DNA from: Gloeobacter morelensis MG652769
Lineage (GTDB): Bacteria > Cyanobacteriota > Cyanobacteriia > Gloeobacterales > Gloeobacteraceae
Length of the DNA: 64,000 nt
Assembly: GCF_021018745.1 (NCBI RefSeq)
Contig: NZ_CP063845.1
Location: 2,046,001-2,110,000, forward strand
Direction of reading: 5' to 3'
Every line of letters begins with the position of its first letter. Positions within the stretch are counted from its first letter, which is position 1. This document shows positions 54,182 through 62,382 of this stretch, one piece after another. Position numbers and translations under genes: made by a program. The notes under the pieces were generated by a model. It was not told where the DNA came from, made no database searches, and worked only from the letters and a program-made list of their open reading frames with translations.

Positions 54182-55942
54182 ATGCCCAAACGCAGTCCTT
54201 CTCTTTTCCCGGTGGTCCGGTCGCCCTTGCGCTCCAAAGCGGCGGTGCTCGAAGAACTGGCGCTGCAACTGCAGCCGCTGTTGCACCAATGGCACCAGCT
54301 GCGCCGCAGCGTGCACCTCGACGAGCGACAGCGGGCCGAGGGGCTGCACCAGCTGGAGCGGCGGATGCGCCAGGTCGGGCTTCCCCATTTCCACCGGTTG
54401 CTGCGCGATCTGTGTGGTGTTTATTGCAAGCGCCGCCGGGCCCAAAGTGCAGGGCCTGGTTTCGAGACAGAGTTCTTTGCAGATGAAGTTCTGCTGCTGG
54501 TACACGAGCGCTTGCCCCAGTTCGATCCGCGCCTGGCAAGCTTTTCGACCTGGCTGGCGAAGCACGTTTTTTTGACGGTTTACCGGGATTTGCAGCGCGG
54601 TTTCGATCCCACCTGGGCGCAGGCGAGGCCGACCACGGCGGCCGGGCTGCGCCAGCACAGGCAGGCGTTTGCCATCGCCCACGCCCAATCGCTTGACGCC
54701 CCGGCTCGCCCGGCGCCCGACAGCAACGACCCTTTTACCTGGCACGAAGTGCTCAGTTCGGTGGATAACGCCGCGGAAAAGGCCTTGCTGGAGGAGCACT
54801 GCCGGGAGCGATTTTTGCAGGCCGTGCTCGGGTTGAGCGAGGCGGACCAGCTTCTGCTTGAGCGCGTGCATCTGCGCGGGGAAGCCAAACAGGACGTGGC
54901 CCGCTCCCTGGGACGCACACCGGGGCGCATCTCCCAAAAACTCGGCGAGATTTACCGGCGCTTGGCGGGGGCGTTGGGAGCTCAGTTTCTGGAGGAATGC
55001 GACGGCACCGACTTTTGCGCCGCCTTGCACGATCGGGTGGCCGGTGGGTCTGCGGTTGGTTGCCAGGCGCGGCTGGAGCGGTTGTCCCGGGATGTGCCGC
55101 GGCTGCTCTCCAGCAGCGGCTGGCCGGGGGCGATCGAAGGACCGCCGGCAGAACCGGATGTCGCGGAGGAGCGATTGTGGACCCAGCTGATGGCGCTGCC
55201 ATCCCCGTCCCGGCTGCCGGCGCTACCGCTGGCCGGGGCTGGAGGAGTCGCCGCGGCGGCCGCAGTCGCCCTGGTCAACCTGTGGCTGCGGCCGGTGGCA
55301 CCACCGCCGCAACCCGAACTGGCCACCCGACCGCCCGAACCTTCGCCCATTGCTTCCACAGCAAAGGCGCCAGCTGAAGCACCGCACCCGGCGCGCAAAC
55401 CGGCTGCCCCCGCTCGGCCGGCTCGCAGCGCCGGTGGGACCGCCCGCCCGCCTCAGGCCCCGCCGACACCCCAAAGCGCACTGAAGCCCGCGCCACCGCC
55501 GACAGTGCTAGCCCCCACGCCGCTACTGGCGGGTAAACCACCCGCCGAGGCTGGCCCTGCCCCCGGTTCGCAAATTTTGCCCGCCCCCCAAGAACAGCTC
55601 CTCCGAAGCAGCCGGAGCGATGACCTGGCTGTAGCCAACTACAGCCGCGAACTATGTCAGGCGCTGCAGGCGGTCGCCCACTGGCCGCCCGATGGTGCGC
55701 AGCCGGCGGTACTGGAAATCGCGCTGAGCGTCGGGCGGGCGGGTACGCGCCTGCTCCAGCCACCGCGCCCGGTCGTCGCGGCTGGTTCGGTCCTCGATGC
55801 GGCTTTAGTCGCTGCGGTTGAGGCGCTCGAGGGCGAAGGGTGGCCCACTTGGCCAGAGGCGAGCGATCGGCAGTTGCGTATTTTAGTGATCTACGACAGC
55901 GACAGCCAACGGCTCAACTGTCAGGCAGAGGCACTGCCGTAA
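54182..55942 (+). CDS. Membrane-anchored sigma-70-like protein with proline-rich linker
   Basis: 586 residues from ATG 54182; the open frame extends back into the CHAT gene but that part is only a shadow. Region 2-like stretch FDPRLASFSTWLAKHVFLTV plus YRDLQRGF (about 118-145), region 4-like helix-turn-helix (about 215-260, LGLSEADQLLLERVHLRG then AKQDVARSLGRTPGRISQKL). A membrane helix (about 345-365), Ala/Pro-rich linker (about 375-475), and a C-terminal domain (about 490-580) resembling TonB-C/AMIN-like modules. Layout parallels the protein at 25066-26205. May transmit an envelope signal to transcription; inference only. Confidence 0.65.
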   Translation: MPKRSPSLFPVVRSPLRSKAAVLEELALQLQPLLHQWHQLRRSVHLDERQRAEGLHQLERRMRQVGLPHFHRLLRDLCGVYCKRRRAQSAGPGFETEFFADEVLLLVHERLPQFDPRLASFSTWLAKHVFLTVYRDLQRGFDPTWAQARPTTAAGLRQHRQAFAIAHAQSLDAPARPAPDSNDPFTWHEVLSSVDNAAEKALLEEHCRERFLQAVLGLSEADQLLLERVHLRGEAKQDVARSLGRTPGRISQKLGEIYRRLAGALGAQFLEECDGTDFCAALHDRVAGGSAVGCQARLERLSRDVPRLLSSSGWPGAIEGPPAEPDVAEERLWTQLMALPSPSRLPALPLAGAGGVAAAAAVALVNLWLRPVAPPPQPELATRPPEPSPIASTAKAPAEAPHPARKPAAPARPARSAGGTARPPQAPPTPQSALKPAPPPTVLAPTPLLAGKPPAEAGPAPGSQILPAPQEQLLRSSRSDDLAVANYSRELCQALQAVAHWPPDGAQPAVLEIALSVGRAGTRLLQPPRPVVAAGSVLDAALVAAVEALEGEGWPTWPEASDRQLRILVIYDSDSQRLNCQAEALP

Positions 55943-56429
55943 GGCGGCGCAGGATTTTGGGCAAGGAAGCCGTCAGCAAAAAGGTGGCCGCCAGGATAAA
56001 GTGCCGCCCAAATCCAGGCAGTTACTCTACAGGAGTAGAAAACAGGGAGACTATCAGGACAATAAGCTTTAGGCTACCCTCCTTTTCTGTCAAACACGGA
56101 TGAAATGTTGATTTTCCGTGGACTGAAACGCGGTGGTTTGGTTAAAAAGTCCCAATAGACAGAATCAGAGCGACATAAAGACCGAACATAAAAGCGCACC
56201 GTGCGGGCATCTTTTGAGCGTGGGTTGGATTCGGAGAGATGACTGATGCGCGTCAGTATCTGCCTACCGTCAACTCGCAAGAGCGGCTCGCAGCTTGACA
56301 TTACCTGGTCATGTTTTGAAACGTACGCCCGGCAAGCGTTTCATGTGCAGCAAGCACCTGAAAATCTCTTTTAAGGCTTCTGCTCTAGCTATGGCAGAAA
56401 CACTTTCGTCGTTGTGAGGAGCGTGAAAC
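55943..56429. other. Intergenic region, lower GC, at the edge of a likely acquired segment
   Basis: About 490 bases. A short minus-strand frame at 56074-56301 has no recognised family. A 14-base motif at 56072 is repeated inverted at 57479. GAGGAG at 56416-56421 is the ribosome site of the next gene. Confidence 0.4.
56072..56085. repeat. Inverted repeat, left copy, flanking the 2OG oxygenase gene
   Basis: GGCTACCCTCCTTT. Its exact reverse complement is at 57479-57492, inside the last codons of the oxygenase gene. The two copies face each other 1.4 kb apart. It could mark the ends of a transferred unit or be chance. Confidence 0.4.
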
Positions 56430-57518
56430 GTGTTGACTCTAGGGGACTGGTCGAATGATTTAAACTCCTGCGCGCCGCTTCGCCTGCGGCGCCTCCATGC
56501 CGAGCAATCGTTGTACCGGCTGGACCTTTCGGCCAGCGAGCGCAACGAACTGGCGGCCCTTGGTAGGGAGTTGGCCCGCCGCTTCCGCTCGCTCGAGGAA
56601 CCTACCTTTCTCGAACATGCCTCCGAGCTGGCCCAACTGTTGCCGTTGTCTCTCAGGCTCGGTCTGACCAAATTGAAGATGCCGGGAATCGGCCCGGATG
56701 TGCTCATCATCTCAGGGATGCCCTTCGACGAGCAAAAGCTTGGCAAGACGCCGCCTCACTGGCGCCACATCCACGTAGAAAGCTCCCCAACCCGCCAAGA
56801 AGAACTGATTTTTGCCCTGATCGCCTCTTTTGTGGGCGATGTTTTCGGTTGGGCGACGGAGCAGAACGGCCATCTGATCAACGACATTCTGCCTATCGAG
56901 GAGCACGCGCATCAGCAAATCGGCACCGGTAGCCTGCAGGAGATCGAGTGGCACACCGAGGACAGCCATTTCCAGGTGCGTCCTGGCTATTTGGCCCTGA
57001 TGTGTTTGCGCAATCCGGATTGGCTGCCCACGACGGTGGCGACCGCCGCGGCGGTCGAAAAATTGGCGGAGTGGCAGCGCGAACTGCTCAGGGAAAAGCG
57101 CTACCGGATCGGCAGCGATCTTTCGCACACCGGTGCGACCGAGAGCAGGCATGCGCGCATCTATTTCCCCGCGCTCGAAGCGCAAAAAATCGCCGTGCTC
57201 AGCGGCGAGAGCGCATGGCCGCTCTTGCGGATCGACCGCTACTTTGTAGAGCGTGCACACACCGATAAGCTCGGCCGGATGGCCCTGGACGCTTTGGTGG
57301 AGAGGTTCGACACCGATTTGTGGGAACTGGTGCTTGAGCCGGGCGACATCTGCTTGATAGACAACTTTCGGGTGGTACACGGCCGGCGGCCTTTTACACC
57401 CCGCTACAACGGCAGCGACCGCTGGCTGAAGCGCTTGCGGATTGCTCGAAACCAAACAGATACGCCTCGCACAAACATAAAGGAGGGTAGCCCAGCTGCA
57501 GCCAGGCATCGCAGGTAA
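56430..57518 (+). CDS. Clavaminate-synthase-like Fe(II)/2-oxoglutarate oxygenase
   Basis: 362 residues from a GTG with GAGGAG eight bases before. Iron ligands: His175 and Glu177 in EWHTED, and His317 in VVHGRRPF; Arg331 is the expected 2-oxoglutarate contact. These positions and the HxE form match the arginine/lysine/asparagine hydroxylase group (VioC, AsnO, KDO), about 340-360 residues. The likely reaction is hydroxylation of a free L-amino acid. The substrate (Arg, Lys, Asn) cannot be told. The gene is isolated by AT-richer spacers and contains one arm of a 14-bp inverted repeat at its 3' end. Confidence 0.85.
   Translation: MLTLGDWSNDLNSCAPLRLRRLHAEQSLYRLDLSASERNELAALGRELARRFRSLEEPTFLEHASELAQLLPLSLRLGLTKLKMPGIGPDVLIISGMPFDEQKLGKTPPHWRHIHVESSPTRQEELIFALIASFVGDVFGWATEQNGHLINDILPIEEHAHQQIGTGSLQEIEWHTEDSHFQVRPGYLALMCLRNPDWLPTTVATAAAVEKLAEWQRELLREKRYRIGSDLSHTGATESRHARIYFPALEAQKIAVLSGESAWPLLRIDRYFVERAHTDKLGRMALDALVERFDTDLWELVLEPGDICLIDNFRVVHGRRPFTPRYNGSDRWLKRLRIARNQTDTPRTNIKEGSPAAARHRR
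57479..57492. repeat. Inverted repeat, right copy, in the end of the 2OG oxygenase gene
   Basis: Reverse complement of 56072-56085. It is translated as KEGSP-like residues near the C-terminus, which look non-conserved. Confidence 0.4.
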
Positions 57519-58194
57519 GACCAATCCGGTTGCTACTGGTCTGGACTGCGCCGAGGTGCCGCTGTTTTATCGCCGAATGCCGCCAGCCGCAGCAGCACAC
57601 CGAGGACATTGATCGACTGCCTCAATTGGAAGCAGTGAACCTTCGCAGCTTTTTTGCAATCAAACCGAAGTCGTGTGGATTATTGTGCGAGTTTTTGATC
57701 AGTTGCTACCAAGAAATTCCAACAACTAATCTATTCAAGAATCGCAAATTATGGAAATTAACCCGACTAGTTTAAGGATTTTTTTGTTGCCGTGCACCCA
57801 AGATTTTCGCACGATGAAGACAGCTTGTGCATCAGGATGGCTTGTTGAATTTTATCCGAGTACGAGTTGACTTATTGCTGAAAGAACTATAGGATAAAGA
57901 TATCTTCCCTCAAAAAGAAGACGGTGCGATGCCCTTCCTTTTCGAAAAGCACTCTATGCATTAATGCGTTGGAACAGACTTTTTTGCAGACGATACCGTT
58001 TTCTGCGCGCCCCAAAGATACACCAAACAACCGGGTCGTAGTCGAGGAGGATCTTTAGCAGGATTTTTCTCAGCTCCTCGACCGCCGAATATACGCTCGA
58101 TGCGCATTATCTTTGGAGTTCCGTAGTTTTGTGGAGCTCGCTGGTTCCGCCGGGAACTTGAATCGTTGTTAGTGACTAGAGGATACCTAACGCC
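57519..58194. other. Long AT-richer spacer in the putative metabolic cluster
   Basis: About 675 bases, visibly richer in A/T than the adjoining genes, with T- and A-runs. Open frames of 80-110 codons exist on both strands but look random. A promoter for the following gene probably lies in it. No repeat or RNA gene identified. Confidence 0.45.
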
Positions 58195-59088
58195 ATGTCT
58201 TTCTTGACGATACAATCTTTCGACGAGCGGTTTGATTTTCTTGATCTCGATCGCATTGTTGAGCGGACTTGCCGCGTCGCGCTTGAGCATCCAGAAGCGC
58301 TCTATTTGTTCATGCAGCGCTACACCTACTTCAACAGCTACGCTGGCTCCTGGGTTGCCAGGCTAGCAAGCTCGATTGGGCTTTCGCGAGAGCTTTTCGT
58401 CGATAGAGGGTGTGAAGTTTACGACGAAGCGGATCGCGGCCTCAAGGTTGCAGCCAGAGTGTTTGCTGCTGCTATCGATGAGCACGGGGATCGCCATATG
58501 AAAGGTCTCCCTCACCGGGTACTCGCCCAGGCAACCCTCAAGGCGATAGGAAATTATGGGCGCTTGAGCAACGAGCGGAGAAACATGTTCGCAGCAATCC
58601 CAAGCTGGCTGGCTATGATTGTTACAGAAACAGGCCACGGATATCAGGGTGCACCAGGAAACCTCCGTGAACTGATTTTCTCCATGGGTTTTCACGCTGC
58701 TTCTGAGCTTCTTGCCGATCGTGAATATACGACAATTGACCGCATTATTAGACACGAACATAGGGACTCCGGCTTTGCTCTCTATCTGAGAACAGCCCAG
58801 GGTACTGTTGAGATTGACGGAGGTAGTGTGAGTTCATGGTACTGGATTGCAGTCCATGGCCAACACGGCAATTCTGGTGTCGAGAAGGACCATTTCGACG
58901 ACGCTGCCGCGGCTCTCAACTTGGCTGTTCAGTATCGCACAGAACCGGCCGTGACACTGCAGGAATGGTTCTTCGAGGGCTTCGGCAGTTTCGTTGACAT
59001 TCAGCAAAGACTGTTTGAGAATATTTGCCGAGAGTGTGCCAACCTAAACCCGGAGGCAACCCAACCTGCTGTCGTGCTATTTGCCTAA
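58195..59088 (+). CDS. DUF3865/CADD-like putative di-metal oxidase (haem-oxygenase fold)
   Basis: 297 residues. The C-terminal block VHGQHGNSGVEKDHF plus FDDAAAALNLAVQYR matches, as I recall it, DUF3865, a cyanobacterial family of the haem-oxygenase-like fold (structure known for a Nostoc member). The same fold includes CADD and the nitrile synthase AetD. Candidate metal ligands are Glu145 and His148 (TETGHG), His224, Glu230, Asp232, His233 and one of His101/His107. AetD-type enzymes oxidatively rearrange amino acids; the substrate here is unknown. A terminator follows. Clearly lower GC than neighbours, which suggests transfer. Confidence 0.65.
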   Translation: MSFLTIQSFDERFDFLDLDRIVERTCRVALEHPEALYLFMQRYTYFNSYAGSWVARLASSIGLSRELFVDRGCEVYDEADRGLKVAARVFAAAIDEHGDRHMKGLPHRVLAQATLKAIGNYGRLSNERRNMFAAIPSWLAMIVTETGHGYQGAPGNLRELIFSMGFHAASELLADREYTTIDRIIRHEHRDSGFALYLRTAQGTVEIDGGSVSSWYWIAVHGQHGNSGVEKDHFDDAAAALNLAVQYRTEPAVTLQEWFFEGFGSFVDIQQRLFENICRECANLNPEATQPAVVLFA

Positions 59089-59139
59089 CAGTTAGGAGGG
59101 TTTTATCGTCTTTCCGTTGGCATTGTCATCGTTGACGAG

Positions 59140-59184
59140 AGCATCAAGTGCCAGGATATGCTTGCTGGCACTTGATGCTTTTAT
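59140..59184 (+). terminator. Intrinsic terminator after the DUF3865-like gene
   Basis: A 15-bp perfect stem (AGCATCAAGTGCCAG and complement, 10-base loop) followed by TTTTAT. It separates this gene from the flavoenzyme gene downstream. Confidence 0.85.
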
Positions 59185-59394
59185 CCTCAATCTATCCGAT
59201 GAATTTTGCGCAATCGCAAGCCTTGCTCACTGTTTGATGATTGACGCGAGCCTGTAGCTGGATTTATCTGCTCTTCGCCAACACAGTTCAGACCTTTGTA
59301 GCTGAGCAGCCGAGTACCGCAGACGTGTTATGAAAAAATATCTAGGGACATAAAAGATCAGTAAAAAGTTGACACTGCAGTATGAGGTGCGCTG

Positions 59395-59580
59395 ATGAGT
59401 TCGCAAGCTTTTTATAACCAACTGAGATGTATTCTACGGTACGGTAAGCTTGCACTTGCGACTGGTTTATTTTTTGATAAATCTATCGAGAGGATTGAGA
59501 AGATCGCGCGCGTTACTGGCGCTATTGGGGCTGTAGTTATTCAAAATTTGTCATCTAAATTCCTGCGGAGTATGGAGCAT
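59395..59580 (+). other. Possible remnant or small ORF before the flavoenzyme gene
   Basis: An ATG-led frame of about 62 codons (MSSQAFYNQLRCILRYGK ...) has AGG before it and normal composition. It then runs on, out of frame, through the next gene, where it looks like a shadow. It may be a truncated gene or a small protein; I cannot tell. The rest of 59185-59578 shows nothing else. Confidence 0.25.
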
Positions 59581-60706
59581 GGGAAAAGCGACTCGCCCCC
59601 TCGCGATGGTGCTTGGGGCCGGTGTGAGTGGGTTGACGACAGCCTATCTGTTGCAGCGGTGCGGCATCGATGTGTTGCTGGTGGCAGAGCAGTTCGGTCG
59701 GCGTACCACCTCTGTGGTGGCCGGCGCGCTGTGGGAATGGCAGCCGGCGGTGTGCGGATTTTACGAAGCGCCCCCAAAAGCGGTGTTGCAGCGCGAAAAG
59801 CGCTGGAGCATCGCTTCTTACGAGCGGTTTTTGCAGTTGTTGGGCGAGCGGGCGGCGGGGGTGTACCTGCGGCGGGTGACGTTTTATCTGGACACCCCGG
59901 CGGCGGACAACCCCTTCGAGTGGCAGAAGATGGTCGAGATGCGTCCGCATGTGCACGGTTTCTGCCACGATGCGGCCTTGATTGATGAGAACGGCGTCAA
60001 TCCTGCCATGGGTTTTGTGGATGCTTACGCCTATCTGGCGCCGATGATCGACACGGACATGTACATGGGCTGGCTTCTGGGAGAGGTGCTCTGCGGCGGT
60101 GCGGTGCTCAAGCCCGAGCGGCTGGAAAGCTGCTCGCCGCAGCAGCTGTGCGAATTCGCCCGGAACCACGGTGCGGATGTTCTGTTCAACTGTACCGGGC
60201 TGGGGGCGCTGGAGTTGACCGGCGACGAGTTGATTCCGGTGCGCGGTGCCTGGTATCTGGTGCGCAACGACGGCACGGATTTTGCGGCGATTCGAGAAGC
60301 CCACTGCACGGCGCTGCAGTCGGCGGCGGGAGGGGGAGAGTTTATCTTTATCGTGCCGCGCGGCGGAGATCGGCTGATTTTGGGAGGCATCGCCCAACCC
60401 TACCAGTGGCAAAAAGAAATTGACGAGCAATCGACGCCGGCTCTGGGGCACATGCTGGAGCAGTGCCGGCTGTTCATGCCTGCGCTGGGTCAGGCCAAAA
60501 TCCACGAAGCCAGTGAGTTGCGGGTCGGGCTGCGGCCTTTTCGGCGGCGCGGGGCGCGGGTGGAACTGGAATCCGGGGCGGTGCCGCTTATCCACAACTA
60601 CGGCCACGGCGGCTCCGGGGTGACCCTGTCTTGGGGAGCGGCCGACGAAGCGGTGCAACTGGCGCAGCAGGCATTGGGCCTGTCTGCGGCTGCCGTTGCG
60701 GTGTAG
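59579..60706 (+). CDS. D-amino-acid-oxidase-like FAD enzyme
   Basis: 375 residues from ATG 59579 with GGAG eight bases ahead. The FAD-binding GAGVSGLTTAYLL is at about 13-25. The C-terminal signature LRVGLRPFRRRG ... IHNYGHGGSGVTLSWG matches DAAO/aspartate oxidase exactly in type, and length fits (about 340-370). The family oxidises D-amino acids or glycine-like imines with O2, giving peroxide. The usual PVRGQ is PVRGAW here. The exporter gene starts three bases after the stop, showing co-transcription. Confidence 0.9.
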   Translation: MGKATRPLAMVLGAGVSGLTTAYLLQRCGIDVLLVAEQFGRRTTSVVAGALWEWQPAVCGFYEAPPKAVLQREKRWSIASYERFLQLLGERAAGVYLRRVTFYLDTPAADNPFEWQKMVEMRPHVHGFCHDAALIDENGVNPAMGFVDAYAYLAPMIDTDMYMGWLLGEVLCGGAVLKPERLESCSPQQLCEFARNHGADVLFNCTGLGALELTGDELIPVRGAWYLVRNDGTDFAAIREAHCTALQSAAGGGEFIFIVPRGGDRLILGGIAQPYQWQKEIDEQSTPALGHMLEQCRLFMPALGQAKIHEASELRVGLRPFRRRGARVELESGAVPLIHNYGHGGSGVTLSWGAADEAVQLAQQALGLSAAAVAV

Positions 60707-60709
60707 AGC

Positions 60710-61483
60710 GTGGCCGGGGGTTTTACCGGGCAGCCGACGCTGCTGGAGTATGCCTTGGTGGTGCTTGCGGGATGTTTGGCGGTGGCGATCAACACGCTCG
60801 CCGGCGGCGGCTCGCTGCTGTCTTTTCCGGTGCTGCTGTTTTTGGGAATGCCTCCGATTGCGGCGAACGCCACCAACGCCGTCGGGTTAAGCGTGGGCGG
60901 CATCTCGGCGGTGCTCGGATTTGGGCACTACTACCCGAGTTGCCGCCGGCGCTTCTGGCTGCTTGTGGTGCCGACGGTGCCGGGGGCGCTGGGTGGGGCG
61001 TGGCTTCTGGCGCACACCAGCGAGGCGCTGTTTGGGCAGCTGGTGCCGGTGTTGATAGCGGCAGCGACGGCGCTGCTGGCGCTGCAGGATCGGATCAAGC
61101 GCTGGAGCACGCGGCGCTGGGGAACTTTTCCGGGGTTTTTGGGGCTGCCGGTGCAGTTTGCGGTGGCCGTATACGGCGGTTATTTCGGAGCGGGGATGGG
61201 CATTTTGATCATGGCCTGCCTGGGTCTGTATCTGGAGGGCAGCCTGCACGAGCACAACGCCATCAAGACCTGGCTGCAGTGGGGGATCAACGGCGCGGCC
61301 TCGGTGCTGTTTGTGGTGAGCGGGCTGGTGGATCCCGCCGTGGCGGCCTGCTTGATCGTGGGGGGCCTGTTCGGTGGCTGGGCCGCGGCAATTCTGGCGG
61401 AGCGGATCGAGCCGATGCACCTGCGCCGACTCATCGTCGGGTTGGGGGCGGTTCTTTGCGTCTGGTTCATCCTGCGGCCGTAA
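60710..61483 (+). CDS. TauE/SafE-family membrane exporter
   Basis: 257 residues from a GTG, about eight membrane helices. The family motif LAGGGSLLSFPVLLFLGMPPIAANATNAVGL appears at the start and again, weaker, as YFGAGMGILIMACLGL in the second half. Members export sulfite, sulfoacetate or other organic anions. Coupling with the DAAO-like gene suggests export of its product or of a related small acid. Confidence 0.88.
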   Translation: MAGGFTGQPTLLEYALVVLAGCLAVAINTLAGGGSLLSFPVLLFLGMPPIAANATNAVGLSVGGISAVLGFGHYYPSCRRRFWLLVVPTVPGALGGAWLLAHTSEALFGQLVPVLIAAATALLALQDRIKRWSTRRWGTFPGFLGLPVQFAVAVYGGYFGAGMGILIMACLGLYLEGSLHEHNAIKTWLQWGINGAASVLFVVSGLVDPAVAACLIVGGLFGGWAAAILAERIEPMHLRRLIVGLGAVLCVWFILRP

Positions 61484-61491
61484 GGCCAGGT

Positions 61492-62061
61492 TCAGGAACC
61501 GAGGCGTTTTTCAAGCAACAGCTTGCGTGGTCCGAACAATGGCCACTCCTGCTCGCTGCGCTCCAGCCGGTAGCCCAGCGAGCGGTAGAGCCGCAGAGCG
61601 CCCTGGTTATGCTCCATGACGTGCAAATTGACCGTGGCCTGGTTCCAGCGGCGCACAAGGTGTTCGACTTCGATGAGCAGGCTGCGGGCAACCCCTTTGC
61701 GCCGAAAAGCGTTGCTCACGGCCAGGTTGGAGACGTAGGCCAGGCGATCGCGCATCCCGAAGCCGGGCATCCACCACGGTTGGGGCAGGCCGCGCATGGC
61801 TACTTCGATAGTTCCTACCAGCTGTTCATCGACCGTGGCGATCAGGCAGTTGTAGAAAGCGGGCGGCGTGCGCAGACGATTGGCCAGTTCGCCTTTGAGG
61901 CTCGCCTGGATCCAGGGCTGCAAAAAGCCCACCAGCCCCTCGACCGGGTGGAAGCACTCGGCCAGAATGGCCGCCACTCGCCCGGCATCCTCGGCACTGG
62001 CCGGACGAATGGTCAGTGGTACCCCGCTTGCCTGCTCGCTACTGATCTCGAAACTCTTCAT
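61492..62061 (-). CDS. GNAT-family N-acetyltransferase
   Basis: 189 residues from ATG 62061. LTIRPASAEDAGRVAAIL starts the fold. Acetyl-CoA binding motif A is VSNLAVSNAFRRKGVARSLLIEV (R/Q-x-x-G-x-G/A present as RRKGVA), and VNLHVMEHNQGALRLYRSLGY is motif B. Resembles the chloroplast GNAT/NSI and RimI-like type. The start overlaps iscX by 23 bases. Confidence 0.88.
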   Translation of the reverse strand: MKSFEISSEQASGVPLTIRPASAEDAGRVAAILAECFHPVEGLVGFLQPWIQASLKGELANRLRTPPAFYNCLIATVDEQLVGTIEVAMRGLPQPWWMPGFGMRDRLAYVSNLAVSNAFRRKGVARSLLIEVEHLVRRWNQATVNLHVMEHNQGALRLYRSLGYRLERSEQEWPLFGPRKLLLEKRLGS

Positions 62062-62245
62062 ACCAGGCCATCTGGATTGCTTCGAGTATGCCTTCGTTCG
62101 ATTGTTTTGGGTCGTCGCCAAAATCCGCAAGTCCGGTGACCCAGCGGTGCAGGTCGATAAAGCGCACCGTGAGCGGGTCGACCTTGGGATGGGCCGCCAG
62201 AAGAGCGAGGGCAATCTCTTCGCTGTCTTGCCAGGTGAGCTTCAT
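62039..62245 (-). CDS. iscX: IscX-family iron-sulfur assembly protein
   Basis: 68 residues, the normal size. KLTWQDSEEIALALLAAHP, VDPLTVRFIDLHRW and DDPKQSNEGILEAIQMAWYEE match E. coli IscX closely. IscX binds iron and IscS. Other isc genes are not near, and cyanobacteria depend on SUF; the partner here is a GNAT gene. Confidence 0.9.
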   Translation of the reverse strand: MKLTWQDSEEIALALLAAHPKVDPLTVRFIDLHRWVTGLADFGDDPKQSNEGILEAIQMAWYEEFRDQ

Positions 62246-62382
62246 GGGCGCGCGGTAGCCACTGTTAGTTATTCTACGCCCAGGTCAAACCCGTGGCCCG
62301 GGGCAGAAATTCAAAGGAAAAACTGGTAACTTGCCCGGGGCATTAACTTAGAATCGATCCGAATCTTCCGGGGGTGGAGTGT

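Noticed and set aside
56074-56301. 75-codon minus-strand frame as a transposase remnant
   Set aside because: No DDE, HUH or other transposase motif could be found, so there is no basis for naming it.
57530-57775. 81-codon plus-strand frame after the 2OG oxygenase gene
   Set aside because: No ribosome site, mixed composition and many rare features; more likely random in the AT-rich spacer.
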